Numbered from the stretch's first letter, positions 23,150-33,815 are shown. The stretch is 64,000 bases of DNA from Vandiemenella viatica (GCA_031002005.1 CM061914.1:191846685-191910684), one strand, 5' to 3'. The notes: generated by a model from the sequence alone, not told the origin. A program made the numbers and translations.

Positions 23150-23531
23150 GGGACCGTTCACAAACTACGTGGCTCGGTCCAGAGGGAGGAGGGGTTAGCT
23201 GGAAGGCTACGCTGGGCTACGAGGGGAGAGGGGGGGGGGTGAGTTCCGACCCAGGCCACGTAACTTTCCTTTCGTAACATTTTTCACAGTTAAAATGAGG
23301 AACTGAACTCACAACAGCATGTGAGTATTTATTTCCCTCAGTTAATTATATCCGTATGTAATTTACAATAGTCTGACAAGAGAAAACAGTACAAAATGTC
23401 TTCTGGAATCAAAACGGAAGAAAGCTACGTGCTACGTGAGCGGGGGGGGGGGGGGGAGGCAAAAGCCACGTAGGGCTGTGTGGGGGTTCACAGGAGGCCA
23501 AAATGGAGCTATGTGGTTTATGCACGCTCCC
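23150..23531. mobile_element. MITE M nested in hAT-like copy A
   Basis: Ends GGGACCGTTCACAAACTACG and, inverted, GGGAGCGTGCATAAACCACA; TAA before the first GGG and TTA after the last CCC. It carries G-runs near both ends. The copy in hAT-like B occupies the same place, so the MITE entered the ancestor before both hAT copies spread. Confidence 0.85.
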
Positions 23532-24052
23532 TTACTGACAATTTAATGAGTCAGTACCAGTATACTCTGAGATTTAACAAGTATACGAATATAAGGAAAG
23601 CCCAATAAGTAATAAAAAGAGGCAAAAAACCGTGGATAAATTTTAAATTCCTAATTTTTTTAAAAGATCTGTAGGTAATTTTGTAGAGCTGGCAGCACTA
23701 TTTCAAATAGCAAGTATCATTCCAAAAATGGGGAATGGGGATTCCTTCTTGCGCAACCTAGTCTCTTCGGGAAATCCCCGTTAATAAAGAAAATTTCAGT
23801 CAATTTTGCCAATATTTTCGTAATTTTTTTTCCTACTGAACCAGAAAAATATAGTAGATTTTAAACTAAGAAAAGTACTTAGAATAAACTCTAAAACAGT
23901 TATTTTAAGCGATAACTGCCTTACAAATTTGAGATTTAGTAGTTGTGAAAAAAAACATGTTCCAGAAAAAAAACATGTTTTTTTCACAGTTTTTTTTCAT
24001 GTTTTTTTTTCAAGCCAGAAAAAAACCGTTTTTTTATAACACTAGTCACTAC

Positions 24053-24350
24053 CTCTTTTTGGTTTTCGAGGTATAAACACAACCTCACTCTTCGCAGAAC
24101 ATCTCATCGCTTTGGCAATAATCAGGGTCAAGAGTTTTTAAAGAAAAAATTAGCTTTTTTTTGGCTCACACATCATGACCGCCGACCTGATCTCACTGAA
24201 ATGCCGCTGGATCTGTATTTGATACCAAGGATTCGCTCTGAAATATAAGAAGTAAGTTAATGTTGAATATGAAAGGATATAAAGTCTATTTTCGCTCCGT
24301 GAGGTGAACACAAACTTAGTTCGACTTTTCTGGTGTTCAGGTAGTGCATA
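24053..24350. other. Unassigned stretch
   Basis: No repeat or gene recognised between the hAT-like element and the SINE fragment. Confidence 0.4.
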
Positions 24351-24470
24351 TGGTCGGCCTCGGCAGCGTAGGTCCCACTAGTCGAAGGTCGCCGGTTCGA
24401 GTCCGGCTGAGGGCATGGGAGTTTTAAGTGTTAATGTCCTGTCTGTCCAGAAATGTCCATGTGTCCATAC
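24351..24470 (+). mobile_element. tRNA-like SINE fragment, third family
   Basis: 'ggtcggcctcggcagcgtag' is an A-box-like start and GGTTCGAGTCC at 24394-24404 a good B-box, followed by 'gctgagggcatgggagtttt'. The head carries a short deletion between the boxes. Not a functional tRNA because no acceptor stem closes. Confidence 0.6.
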
Positions 24471-24479
24471 TTAATACTA

Positions 24480-24880
24480 GGGAAACTGATTACACTGGAA
24501 GATTCATTATAATCGCATTGAGCTGGCTGTGTGGTCTAAGTAGGCAAAAGCCAAACAGAAGTGTATAGTCTGTTTGATGGCCGCCACGTTCAAGCGTAAT
24601 TGCGCATGCAGCTGACGGGCGCTAGCAGCCATTGCTTCTTGTCGTGCGGGAATATTACAGGATCGCTTCTTGCGACCAGAGAGAACAATGACTGTCAGAT
24701 AGTCCACCGCACCGACAAAACCGCCCCCTCCAGCAATACATCTCTGGGTACTCCTGTAACAATAGCTCACTAGGCCCGAAATAATACACTGCTGGTAAGG
24801 CAACATCTCCCCTAAACTTGTAACGAATATAGGGACAATTAATGGTCTGGATGTTGTGGATCATTTTCTTCAATTGCTGA
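24480..24880. other. Unassigned GC-richer stretch
   Basis: 24500-24870 is of moderate GC with two minus-strand frames (24507-24806, 24655-24873) that overlap in different frames and carry no domain. No call. Confidence 0.35.
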
Positions 24881-24885
24881 CAATA

Positions 24886-24982
24886 TTAATAAATAAATTA
24901 CGCCAAAGCAATTGACTTTTTTGTTTCCCGGGAGACCAATAAATACAAAAAAGTCAATTGCCTTGTCGTAATTTATTTATTA
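24886..24982. repeat. Short inverted repeat (hairpin)
   Basis: Arms 24886-24923 and 24946-24982 are reverse complements with few mismatches ('ttaataaataaattacg', then 'caattgacttttttg'). The 22-bp loop includes CCCGGG. It may be a miniature foldback. Confidence 0.8.
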
Positions 24983-25071
24983 ATAATAAAAACAATTAAA
25001 GGTGTTTCTGAAAACTGAGTTTCTGTTTTAAGACGAGTTGTTTCAACAGACAAAGTGATTATAGAAAGATC

Positions 25072-25074
<3 letters not shown>

Positions 25075-25126
<52 letters not shown>
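25075..25126. repeat. (TA)n microsatellite
   Basis: About 50 bp of TA repeats immediately before the foldback at 25127. That element probably targeted a TA within the run. Confidence 0.95.
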
Positions 25127-25129
<3 letters not shown>

Positions 25130-25874
25130 GATGATTCACAAAGATATGCAAATATTTTAATAGGTTATTCTACAAGTAAAACTAAAAAAAAAATAACCTT
25201 CATATAAACACGGGTCCGCAAATGTTTAGTTACGGCCAATAAAAGATTTTGCCTGAAATTTAGCAACCTCGCTAATATGAAGCCTACGCAAAACTGTACG
25301 AGGTTACAGTAAAGCACGATTTCCATTTATTTTGTTGTTATTGATCTGGTGAATGTAATAAAACAAGTCACAGACTTGTATCTGCAGTAGTTTTCCAGAG
25401 ATTATAAAGTAAATTCCAGAGATTATAAAAGTAAATTTGTTTACTTTCCATTAAGAATGTTGGCAAACCGTTAATGAGTGGTTTAGTCGTTTCCTAACCT
25501 TCTGTTGAAAACTTTGTGCAATTGTCTGAAATTAAAAAAAAGGCCAATTAGTTAATAAATTATAAATTTTCCCAAATTATTTCTTTGCTTCTCTGGAATT
25601 TCTGGAAAATTACTGCAGATACACGTCTGGGACTTGTTCTATTACATTCACCAGATCAATAACAACAAAATAAATGGAAATTGTGCTTCACTGTAACCTC
25701 GTAGTTTTGCGATGGTTTCATATTAGCGAGGTTGCTAAATTTCAGGCAAAATCTTTTACTAGCCGTAACCCGGTACCAAACATTTGCGGACCTATGTTTA
25801 TAGGAACGTTTTTCTTTAGTTTTACTTGTAGAATAACATATTAAAATATTTGCATATCTTCGTGAATCACCCTG
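25127..25874. mobile_element. Foldback/MITE-like element with about 260-bp TIRs
   Basis: Starts CAGGATGATTCAC and ends GTGAATCACCCTG, flanked by TA on both sides. The arms pair over about 260 bp ('agatatgcaaatattttaat' near the ends; 'gatctggtgaatgtaataaa' near the centre). CAGGGTG-type ends and TA duplication point to a Tc1/mariner (IS630) relative. No open reading frame. Confidence 0.85.
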
Positions 25875-26139
25875 TATATCTTATCAATGCAATTCGTATT
25901 CGAATTTATATCTGAAATGCGTCGATGTTCTCGGGCATTTTGGATATAGTTGATAGGATTTTGTCTCTCCAAGGTTGGCTAACAGAGGTCAACAATGTTT
26001 CACAGTTCCTTAGTAACAAAAACCTTTTGTACTTCCCTGGCCATGAAATAGTTCAGACACGAAACAAATTCAGACCTATTGTTGGCTATTGTTAAGAGAA
26101 AAATATAGAAAACCAACATAACAACTAGACATGAACAGA

Positions 26140-26500
26140 TCGAAACTTTGGAGATTTGGCACAGTTACAATGACATTGAGAAAAGCTGCCGAAGACTCAT
26201 GTAAAGTATGGTTAACAGAGTGAAACTTTTGTCGGTAAGGGTGTCATGGATTGGAATAAATTGCCAAGGGAAGTGATGAATAATTTACCAAAAAGGCTGA
26301 AGGAATTTAAAGCTTAAATTTGTAAACGGCAAAACTAGATGAATAGGAATACAACAGTCAAAGTATATAAGAAAAAAAAATTAGAAAGTAGTAGTTACAT
26401 GACTATGGAAATTGTCATCCAAGGGATTGTATACGAAGGACTGATGTCTATGTGGGTTCAATTTTAATCTGTTAAGACACTCTCCAGAAAAATAATATAT
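26140..26500 (+). mobile_element. LINE-C fragment, 3' end
   Basis: The plus strand reads 'tgtcggtaagggtgtcatgg', encoding a WNKLPREVMNNLPK-like C-terminal block of a CR1/L2-type non-LTR protein. The same block occurs at 38331-38420 and 49340-49420. Heavily decayed. Confidence 0.65.
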
Positions 26501-26625
26501 GTTAATTTCTAAGCTTTAGTCTTATAATTTGGCTATCCTTGTGTCTATATCGCTGGACCGTAGCCGAAAGTCTTTGGAGCAGAGACAAGGCAGTCGAAAC
26601 AAACGAACGCTTGCAAATAGCATAC

Positions 26626-27928
26626 TGAGATGTCCCATTCTGTAGATCTCATTATTTATCAGTAACAAGAAATGTTGTTGTTAGATTCAGTAGCGTTATT
26701 ACCATAATGTATTTAATTTACATAAGTTCATTTCATTTGATTTGAGTGCAGTTCTCGACCGACATGAGTAATGTTTGATATTATTACTTGTCATAGAAAG
26801 GATAATGGTTGTAACCTAGTGGACAGGCTAGTGAGTAATAAAGAATGTACTTTATTGAGGTCTGGTTGACGTTCAAAATAACAGACTTCCCTTGTGTTAC
26901 CGAGTGTTTTGGGGCATTAATTTACTGAAGTGATGGAGAGCTTCTCGGATATAGTAGAGGTTTGTTTAAAACAATGGACACAGTGTTACATTGTGAGCTC
27001 CCCTGTGTGGATGTTCGACGAATGAAAGGTTTCTTTGAGAGCCCCAATCATAAAATGTTCCAGCAGAGCTGTCAGACATTTCGCAGACGTCGCTGGCGAA
27101 GAAACATTCTTTAACAATAAACTGTTTGTTCTTAAGAAGTGCAGCCCACAGAGACTATGGTTATATGGAGGGGGATGACCAACCAAGAAAATGACGCTGG
27201 TGGTGGGGTTATCCCAGCCAATGGAATTCATTCTCGCTGGTTGCTGATATTTTTGTTTTTTTTATTATATATTCGACCAATCGGGAGAGAGAAGAGGAAC
27301 GAACTCCGCCCAAGGCGAGTCTACGAGGAAGGCAGAATTGACGGAGGACGGACACTTGATGTCGGACCGGCGGAGACTGGACGAGAGGGACTCTGGTTCG
27401 ACGCGAGCAGACAGCAGCGGGCGATCTGCGCTACTGAGGACACATTGCTGAGGTCCCCCGGGGTCGAGGACGAGCTGCCGGCTGTCGCGGAGGAGAGACT
27501 CCAGACGCCACTCCACCCTTCGCTCAGCGGGTCGACTACCTGGCCTGCCGAAACACGACGCAGCTCTGCAAGCACCGTCGCGGGTCACCGACACGACTCT
27601 TCTCATTGCGCTGCTCAACATTACGGTAACGCAATCGTCTACAGAGACCACAACGAGCTCCAACAAAATTAAAGAACTGTAAATTCCAGTACCAAAGAGG
27701 GAACAACCATTTACCCATTCAAGTAATTGTTTCTCCGAAATAACTTTGCTTTCTATGTATAAAATCAATAAAATCAATATGTTTCTCATTAATAATTCAT
27801 GTTTCACTTGTATTAATGTGAAGGACCACCTCGGAAGAGAACCCCACCAACAATCATTTATTTTGTATTAATCAGTAAACTGTTTATAAAGTAGTTAATC
27901 CCAGAGACATACAGAGCGGGACACTACA
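26626..27928 (+). repeat. 5' LTR
   Basis: 1303 bp with imperfect inverted tips TGAGATGTCCC and GGGACACTACA. It holds a TATATA box at 27267-27272 and AATAAA at 27767-27772, giving a U3-R-U5 order. Overlapping open frames on both strands (27139-27672 plus, 27807-27265 minus) are identical in both LTRs and look like composition-driven artefacts. Confidence 0.9.
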
Positions 27929-27932
27929 TAAT

Positions 27933-27946
27933 TGGCGCCCAACTCG
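27933..27946 (+). other. Primer-binding-site-like sequence
   Basis: TGGCGCCCAACTCG lies just inside the 5' LTR. TGG complements the CCA end of a tRNA, as expected for a primer-binding site. The tRNA species is not assigned. Confidence 0.65.
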
Positions 27947-28530
27947 TGGCTTCCGATGGTCAAAATTCACATTTTAACCCTCAAGTTAAATTCAATTTTT
28001 ATTGGAGCTTGTTTTGTTTAGTTTAATTTTTCTCACTTCATGAGATATTTAGTTAATGCTTGGATATGCATGTCAGCTAATTTCAGATGGCGAAGCAGGT
28101 GAACTTCTGTCTTGGCGGATGAATGATTTGTGTTTCTTGTATTTTCTGTTTGTTTTCCTTTTGTAGAGCTTGTAGAATATACAGTGTGTATTTTCTTTCC
28201 AGCTTCAGCTTAATGCAGTCCGGTGTTCAGATGTTGTGTCAATTATTTCGTTTGTTTTATCACATTTTGTTGTGTCTTAATGTATTTAGTTTTCTGATGG
28301 TATATTGGTTTCATTGAAATTTGTTGTGTTATGTTCGTTGCAATGCGGCGTTGTTTCATTCGTTTGTCTTGCTTTATTGTGATTTGACGTGGGGTTATAT
28401 TGTCATTTCTTATGGTATGGCGGATTGATTACAATTGTTTCGTATATGAGCCGTGTTTTCTGTTGCTGTGTTAAATTTCATTGCTTGTTGTGATAAATTC
28501 TGTATTATTTTGAAGTCCATTTTTACATTA

Positions 28531-28707
28531 ATGCGATTAAGGAATAGGATCATCAATATGAATGCCGAGGAAAATTCTGTGTTACCGCGGACAAGTGTTG
28601 GAGTCGAACCGGTTGATCAATCCGAAATACACGAAGTTGTAGATTCGTTATTACCAACCGATAACTTAAATTCACGGAAGAAACTGTTGCTGAATGCCAA
28701 CCGATAA
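28531..28707 (+). CDS. Short gag-like upstream frame of the LTR element
   Basis: From the ATG at 28531 (an alternative ATG is at 28558) it encodes up to 58 residues, ending DNLNSRKKLLLNANR. The next frame starts 15 bases on in another phase and stays open upstream through this end, so the two may once have been one N-terminal gag region split by a frameshift. No domain is recognised. Confidence 0.4.
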   Translation: MRLRNRIINMNAEENSVLPRTSVGVEPVDQSEIHEVVDSLLPTDNLNSRKKLLLNANR

Positions 28708-28721
28708 GTTTGGGATCAATA

Positions 28722-29678
28722 ATGGATTTTTTGAGAGGCATGCAGTCCGAAATAAAATCACAAATGGATGATTTTCGCACAGAATTCAAGTCACAAATGG
28801 AAAGGGTAGATTCGCGATTGGATAGAGTAGATTCGCAATGTGACGCGATTGATCAAAAATTAGGTAAAATGACTTCTCAAATGAAAACTGTCAGAGGAGA
28901 ATTTGCTGAGTTGAAAGCAGATTTGAAGTCTGAAGTTCGGTCAATAGTGAGGGAAGAATTTTCATGTTTCACTAAGGAAATAAACAATTTTGAGAATACA
29001 GACTCAATTTGTGCAGGCATCGGAGAAGAAAGCTTTCGGGAAGCGGAGAATTACGACGTTCAGTCACTAGAAACAGGCATTGAATGTGAATGTCAGCAGA
29101 CAGACACTCTCATTCTTGTCACGAGCGAATCGTTTGCCAAAGTCAGTGCAGTTATCCCAACTGTGTATAGCAGTCCGAAGATTGTGAGGAAATCGAGAAA
29201 AATGGTTAATCAGGATTACATTAGTGTTGCATTCGTATCAAAGAAAGGGTTTCCTCTAGCAAGTAAAGTATTGGTTTTTGGCAGAGAAAGAAAAGACTCG
29301 CAGTATGTAAAATTAGTGGAAAATGCGATGACACCTGCTGTATCCATGATTTCGTTTGCGAGCCGAACAGGCAAACAAAATTCTTTGAATCATAAGGAAT
29401 CACCTTGTGTAAGCGTGGATGGAAAAATCTCTGAATGCGAGTTTTTCCGTATTCATGTTGTCCAACAAACCAAACAGTCAGAATTTTTACACGCATTTGC
29501 TTATTGCAAGGTTATTTCAATGCTATTGAAATTGCAAAAATGTAGGAAAACCAGTAAGAGGTCCGAAAATTTTTCTGTTTGGCACAGTGTGTCCGGAAGT
29601 GGAAATACTTCTGGCGGAAGAGTCTCAGATTGTGAGAAATGGTTTCAGGTAGTTCATGGTAGATTAAAGAGGTTGTAG
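28722..29678 (+). CDS. Gag-like coiled-coil protein of the LTR element
   Basis: From the ATG at 28722 it encodes 318 residues. Residues about 1-85 are rich in charged heptads (MDDFRTEFKSQMERVDSRL, then QKLGKMTSQMKTVRGEFAEL) and predict a coiled coil, as seen at the start of many insect gypsy-type Gag proteins. The rest is basic, has no CCHC zinc knuckle, and resembles no capsid domain I know. No signal peptide or membrane span. It could be a divergent Gag or a chimeric remnant. The frame is intact, which matches the youth of the LTRs. Confidence 0.6.
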   Translation: MDFLRGMQSEIKSQMDDFRTEFKSQMERVDSRLDRVDSQCDAIDQKLGKMTSQMKTVRGEFAELKADLKSEVRSIVREEFSCFTKEINNFENTDSICAGIGEESFREAENYDVQSLETGIECECQQTDTLILVTSESFAKVSAVIPTVYSSPKIVRKSRKMVNQDYISVAFVSKKGFPLASKVLVFGRERKDSQYVKLVENAMTPAVSMISFASRTGKQNSLNHKESPCVSVDGKISECEFFRIHVVQQTKQSEFLHAFAYCKVISMLLKLQKCRKTSKRSENFSVWHSVSGSGNTSGGRVSDCEKWFQVVHGRLKRL

Positions 29679-29739
29679 AATCAAGATTCCTTGGTTTTGT
29701 GCACCTGGAAAACATGATCTGGTGATTCATGAAGTTTTG

Positions 29740-31318
29740 AGCTCGTACATGTGACCTTGATACATCAATGTATATGATTAAGCAATAAGGATTTTTAAGT
29801 TTAGTCGCTTCATTCTAGGTAGTTAGTGGGAATATACTCGAAAGTAAGTGATATTAAATTTCCCTGTACTTAAGATGCAGATAATTTAAGTATATTTAAT
29901 TGTACTTTGGTAGAAGGAATAATATTGCTGCATATGCAAATTAGCTGTATATTGTCTCGTTTGTAGTTTTACATATTTCCAGTAGGTTTTAATGAATGCC
30001 GATGTTTAATTCCGGTAGTAAAATTCAGTAAGCAGAGATAGTGGGATGATCTTTGAAAAGGTTTTCTGTTCAAAGAAACAGCTTCGTCTAACGTTAATCC
30101 TGTGTTCAAAGGACAGTAATGCACACTAGCATAACAGTTTTGTGAATTAATATTGTTCATGAATTAGGAATTTGAATCATGTAATTCCAGAAATAAGTTG
30201 CAGTATTGTAATAAAGGCGAGTGGTTAACAAGGTCAATCAGTCATTTAAATTTGCAAGACATGCAGGGAAAGGAAGTAGATTAATAAATAATTTATATGA
30301 CAACACCAAAGCTAGTAGCAGTGAATAATAATCGAGTGTATTGTGACGAGCGAAGTAAAATGCGGTATAAAACGGAGAGTAGGATTTAGAACTGAGCAAA
30401 GCGTACATGTTTCCTGTGTCTGATTTACTTGCCCATGGTAATAAAAAAATGGTGCAATGTAATTGAGTAAGCTATGGACGTTTAAGTCTAGATGCCTTCA
30501 GCATGTTCTACATGGCAAATAAGGTAAGACCATGATTAGAGAGCGTTGTGCATTTCTAGCGTTCTATGTTGCTTAAAGGAACGAAGGTTGATACCTTTCG
30601 TTTCACTTTGTAATGACGATAAATGTCATGAATTCTCTGAGTGAGAGAGAATTAATTTGCGAATGGAAAGTCGCATTATGTTCGTAGCTGAGATACAGTA
30701 AGTGTTATAGTCAGACAGGAATACGCAAATACGCAGTTCTACGTCTAGCGCTTCGCAAAGTACGTCTAATTAATGTACCGTGGACGTAAGAAAATATGAT
30801 GCTTATCTAGTGCAGTAATTGCATGCTAGCTAACTAATTTTCCTTTTCGTGTGAGATCAAGTTTCACATCTAACAATATATTGCAAAGACAGAAAACGAT
30901 TTCTTAAAGATATTTATCGCTAAAGTTGAGTTTTTAGAAATGGTAGTCATTTCATCTTATCTGCATTCGCGTTAATGGTTACTGAAATAGCGTTGAACTG
31001 TTTTGGCAGCGTTGTTAAAAGGAATAAGCAAAATCATCTAATTTTGTAGAATAAGTGCATGTTTAGAATAGGTAAGAACTTAACTATGTGTTTTATTTAA
31101 GTAGATTTAGATCTACAGCAATATTGTGGTATGAATGTGTGGCAAACCTGAGCTAATGACAGACGATTCACCCCGCTAGATGAATAAACACTAGTATCAT
31201 GTTCGGGAATGTTTAGATTCGCATTGTAGTATTTTTTTAAGAGGAATATTTTAATAAAGAATCAAGAACTTTCAAAAATTGATAAAGCAATTTTTGAAAA
31301 ACCGGGAACGTGGGTAAA
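29740..31318. other. Non-coding 3' half of LTR element interior
   Basis: About 1.6 kb without a supported reading frame where pol would normally lie. A purine-rich stretch just before the 3' LTR ('gaaaaaccgggaacgtgggt', near 31296-31315) is a candidate polypurine tract. Confidence 0.6.
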
Positions 31319-32620
31319 TGAGATGTCCCATTCTGTAGATCTCATTATTTATCAGTAACAAGAAATGTTGTTGTTAGATTCAGTAGCGTTATTACCATAA
31401 TGTATTTAATTTACATAAGTTCATTTCATTTGATTTGAGTGCAGTTCTCGACCGACATGAGTAATGTTTGATATTATTACTTGTCATAGAAAGGATAATG
31501 GTTGTAACCTAGTGGACAGGCTAGTGAGTAATAAAGAATGTACTTTATTGAGGTCTGGTTGACGTTCAAAATAACAGACTTCCCTTGTGTTACCGAGTGT
31601 TTTGGGGCATTAATTTACTGAAGTGATGGAGAGCTTCTCGGATATAGTAGAGGTTTGTTTAAAACAATGGACACAGTGTTACATTGTGAGCTCCCCTGTG
31701 TGGATGTTCGACGAATGAAAGGTTTCTTTGAGAGCCCCAATCATAAAATGTTCCAGCAGAGCTGTCAGACATTTCGCAGACGTCGCTGGCGAAGAAACAT
31801 TCTTTAACAATAAACTGTTTGTTCTTAAGAAGTGCAGCCCACAGAGACTATGGTTATATGGAGGGGGATGACCAACCAAGAAAATGACGCTGGTGGTGGG
31901 GTTATCCCAGCCAATGGAATTCATTCTCGCTGGTTGCTGATATTTTTGTTTTTTTTATTATATATTCGACCAATCGGGAGAGAGAAGAGGAACGAACTCC
32001 GCCCAAGGCGAGTCTACGAGGAAGGCAGAATTGACGGAGGACGGACACTTGATGTCGGACCGGCGGAGACTGGACGAGAGGGACTCTGGTTCGACGCGAG
32101 CAGACAGCAGCGGGCGATCTGCGCTACTGAGGACACATTGCTGAGGTCCCCCGGGGTCGAGGACGAGCTGCCGGCTGTCGCGGAGGAGAGACTCCAGACG
32201 CCACTCCACCCTTCGCTCAGCGGGTCGACTACCTGGCCTGCCGAAACACGACGCAGCTCTGCAAGCACCGTCGCGGGTCACCGACACGACTCTTCTCATT
32301 GCGCTGCTCAACATTACGGTAACGCAATCGTCTACAGAGACCACAACGAGCTCCAACAAAATTAAAGAACTGTAAATTCCAGTACCAAAGAGGGAACAAC
32401 CATTTACCCATTCAAGTAATTGTTTCTCCGAAATAACTTTGCTTTCTATGTATAAAATCAATAAAATCAATATGTTTCTCATTAATAATTCATGTTTCAC
32501 TTGTATTAATGTGAAGGACCACCTCGGAAGAGAACCCCACCAACAATCATTTATTTTGTATTAATCAGTAAACTGTTTATAAAGTAGTTAATCCCAAGAC
32601 ATACAGAGCGGGACACTACA
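31319..32620 (+). repeat. 3' LTR
   Basis: 1302 bp; by eye identical to the 5' LTR except for one missing base (cccaagac against cccagagac near its end). Such similarity implies very recent insertion. AATAAA is at 32460-32465. Confidence 0.9.
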
Positions 32621-32724
32621 ATACGAAGCGTTCATTATAAGAATTAAATATTTGTTTTCGAGTAATAATTTTATAAACTACTCCGTCTACTAACAACTGT
32701 TTTGGTTTATTTTATTATATTTTA

Positions 32725-32777
32725 TTCCCCAGACGCGTTTCGTCCTTGTGGTGTAGGGCATCATCAGTGGAGATACA
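32725..32777 (-). ncRNA. Hammerhead-like ribozyme motif
   Basis: Minus strand: CTGATGA, an unpaired T, a stem II of GCCC against GGAC (one mismatch), GAAAC, GC, then the GTC triplet. The 5 bases after GTC (TGGGG) pair with CTCCA directly before the core (one wobble), giving helix I. GGGGAATAAAA follows, so the site lies just upstream of a poly(A) signal. Adjacent to repeat R copy 2. Confidence 0.5.
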
Positions 32778-32867
32778 GTGGTAATACTCACATGCGGGTC
32801 TGGAACAGCACTTCATACACTTTTCCAGCCCTGTCCATTGAAGTTCCAGTCAAACAGCACTTTAACA

Positions 32868-33228
32868 ATCAAATACATACAAAAAATCATTCAGAATTAA
32901 TACAAAATCATTCACAACCATCATGAAACACACGGAAATTAAAATTAGAGATATTTACAAGCATTTTCACACACTATTATCTCCATAAACCAATAAAAAC
33001 CGTAACAAATTATCCTCCAAACATAATAGCTTACTTCAACACTTAGAATTACAAACCTTTAATCAATGTTTCACGCATAACAGTGTGGTTGATCATATTA
33101 AATGGTATTTACATAGTTTCTCTCCACAAAACAATTCACACAAATTCACAATTAGTTACACGAAAATATACAAGTCGATAGTTTATCAACTCCAACTTGC
33201 TATAACAATTCTTAAAATAATAGTTCAT
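32868..33228. repeat. Interspersed repeat R, copy 2
   Basis: Aligns with 20838-21190 ('gaattaatacaaaatcattc', 'tttaatcaatgtttcacgca', 'ttcacaattagttacac'). It lies about 100 bp from the hammerhead-like motif and directly follows the LTR element. Confidence 0.65.
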
Positions 33229-33381
33229 AAAAACGATTTGTTCCGAGTGCTGTTGATATAGAGCTTTTTTGTAACTTCAATATGGCCTCCTAAATGTGGT
33301 TTTATCAGTTTCCGGTTGCGCTCTAGCGCTGTGTTTACATGTACTATCGTCGCTACGAGGCTTATTAAAAACGGAGTTACG

Positions 33382-33549
33382 CCGGCTAATCGTTGCATCT
33401 ATGGATGTTTGGCGATTTCGGTGAAAAATAAGGGTGACGGTTATCATTAATTTTCCAAAGATATAGATCGGCGAAAGCGGTGGGTTATACATCTAGAGAA
33501 GGAAAAACTCCATCGAAGAGGACCCGAGTGCGTAGTTGTCACCGCCTGA
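33382..33549 (+). pseudogene. THAP zinc-finger domain remnant
   Basis: One plus-strand frame reads NRCIYGC (Cys codons at 33394 and 33406), then GDGYH, a TAA stop at 33448-33450, then FSKDIDRRKRWV, and ends TGA at 33547. C-x3-C followed by an H-x-F-x-K/D block and RRKRWV is the THAP pattern; the stop replaces one residue between His and Phe. The distal Cys-x2-His pair is not preserved. THAP domains occur in P-element and related transposases and in host proteins. No catalytic region follows, so this is a fossil. Confidence 0.6.
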
Positions 33550-33815
33550 CAGCTTGATTGCTTGAGTTTCATGCTTTTAATTAAAAGTATGAAGTGATTG
33601 TGTCGACCCTGTGTGCGCTTCTGCTGGATATCAATTATTTTTGTTGTGCTGTTCTTGATTTGTTGTGGATTGTTTACATTTTTCCGCTACGTTCTATGGG
33701 AAAATTAATTTTAAAAATTACTTTAAGTGACAAAAAAGTATTAAATAGATTGGTTAAAGTAATATGTATTCCACAATTTTTTTTAAAAATGTAGTTGATT
33801 AAAAAAAAAAAAATG

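Larger units (their letters stand above)
22562..24044 (-). mobile_element. hAT-like non-autonomous transposon, copy A
   Basis: Terminal repeats TAGTGTTGCAAAC on the left and TAGTGTTATAAAA on the right (inverted) are flanked by a perfect 8-bp duplication GTCACTAC (22554-22561 and 24045-24052). An 8-bp TSD and TARNG-type ends are hallmarks of the hAT superfamily. Subterminal arrays of 'gaaaaaaaacatg'-type palindromic units lie at both ends (22576-22680 and 23945-24030). It contains MITE M (23150-23531) and a short open segment (22803-23015). No DDE transposase is readable, so it depends on a partner. It is 1483 bp; copy B at 35532-36677 is oriented oppositely and lacks about 330 bp. Confidence 0.9.
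26626..32620 (+). mobile_element. Complete non-autonomous LTR retrotransposon
   Basis: Two direct repeats (26626-27928 and 31319-32620) start TGAGATGTCCC and end GGGACACTACA, with ATAC before and after: a 4-bp target duplication. The internal region is 3390 bp. A primer-binding-like TGGCGCCCAACTCG starts at 27933, five bases after the 5' LTR. Only short gag-like frames are present (28531-28707 and 28722-29678). No protease, RT, RNase H or integrase is readable, so it must use proteins of another element. A gypsy-like origin is plausible from the 4-bp TSD and gag coiled coil, but unproven. Confidence 0.9.

Noticed and set aside
24351..24440. Possible tRNA gene
   Set aside because: Good B-box but the head is shortened and no cloverleaf can be folded; SINE-like body follows.
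27139..27807. Long overlapping open frames on both strands within the 5' LTR (and the same at 31832-32500)
   Set aside because: They lie in the GC-rich R/U5 part of an LTR, are identical only because the LTRs are nearly identical, and contain no recognisable domain.
26626..32620. Segmental duplication explanation for the two 1.3-kb repeats
   Set aside because: TG...CA-type ends, a primer-binding-like site just inside, a 4-bp TSD outside and poly(A) signal placement favour LTRs of one element.
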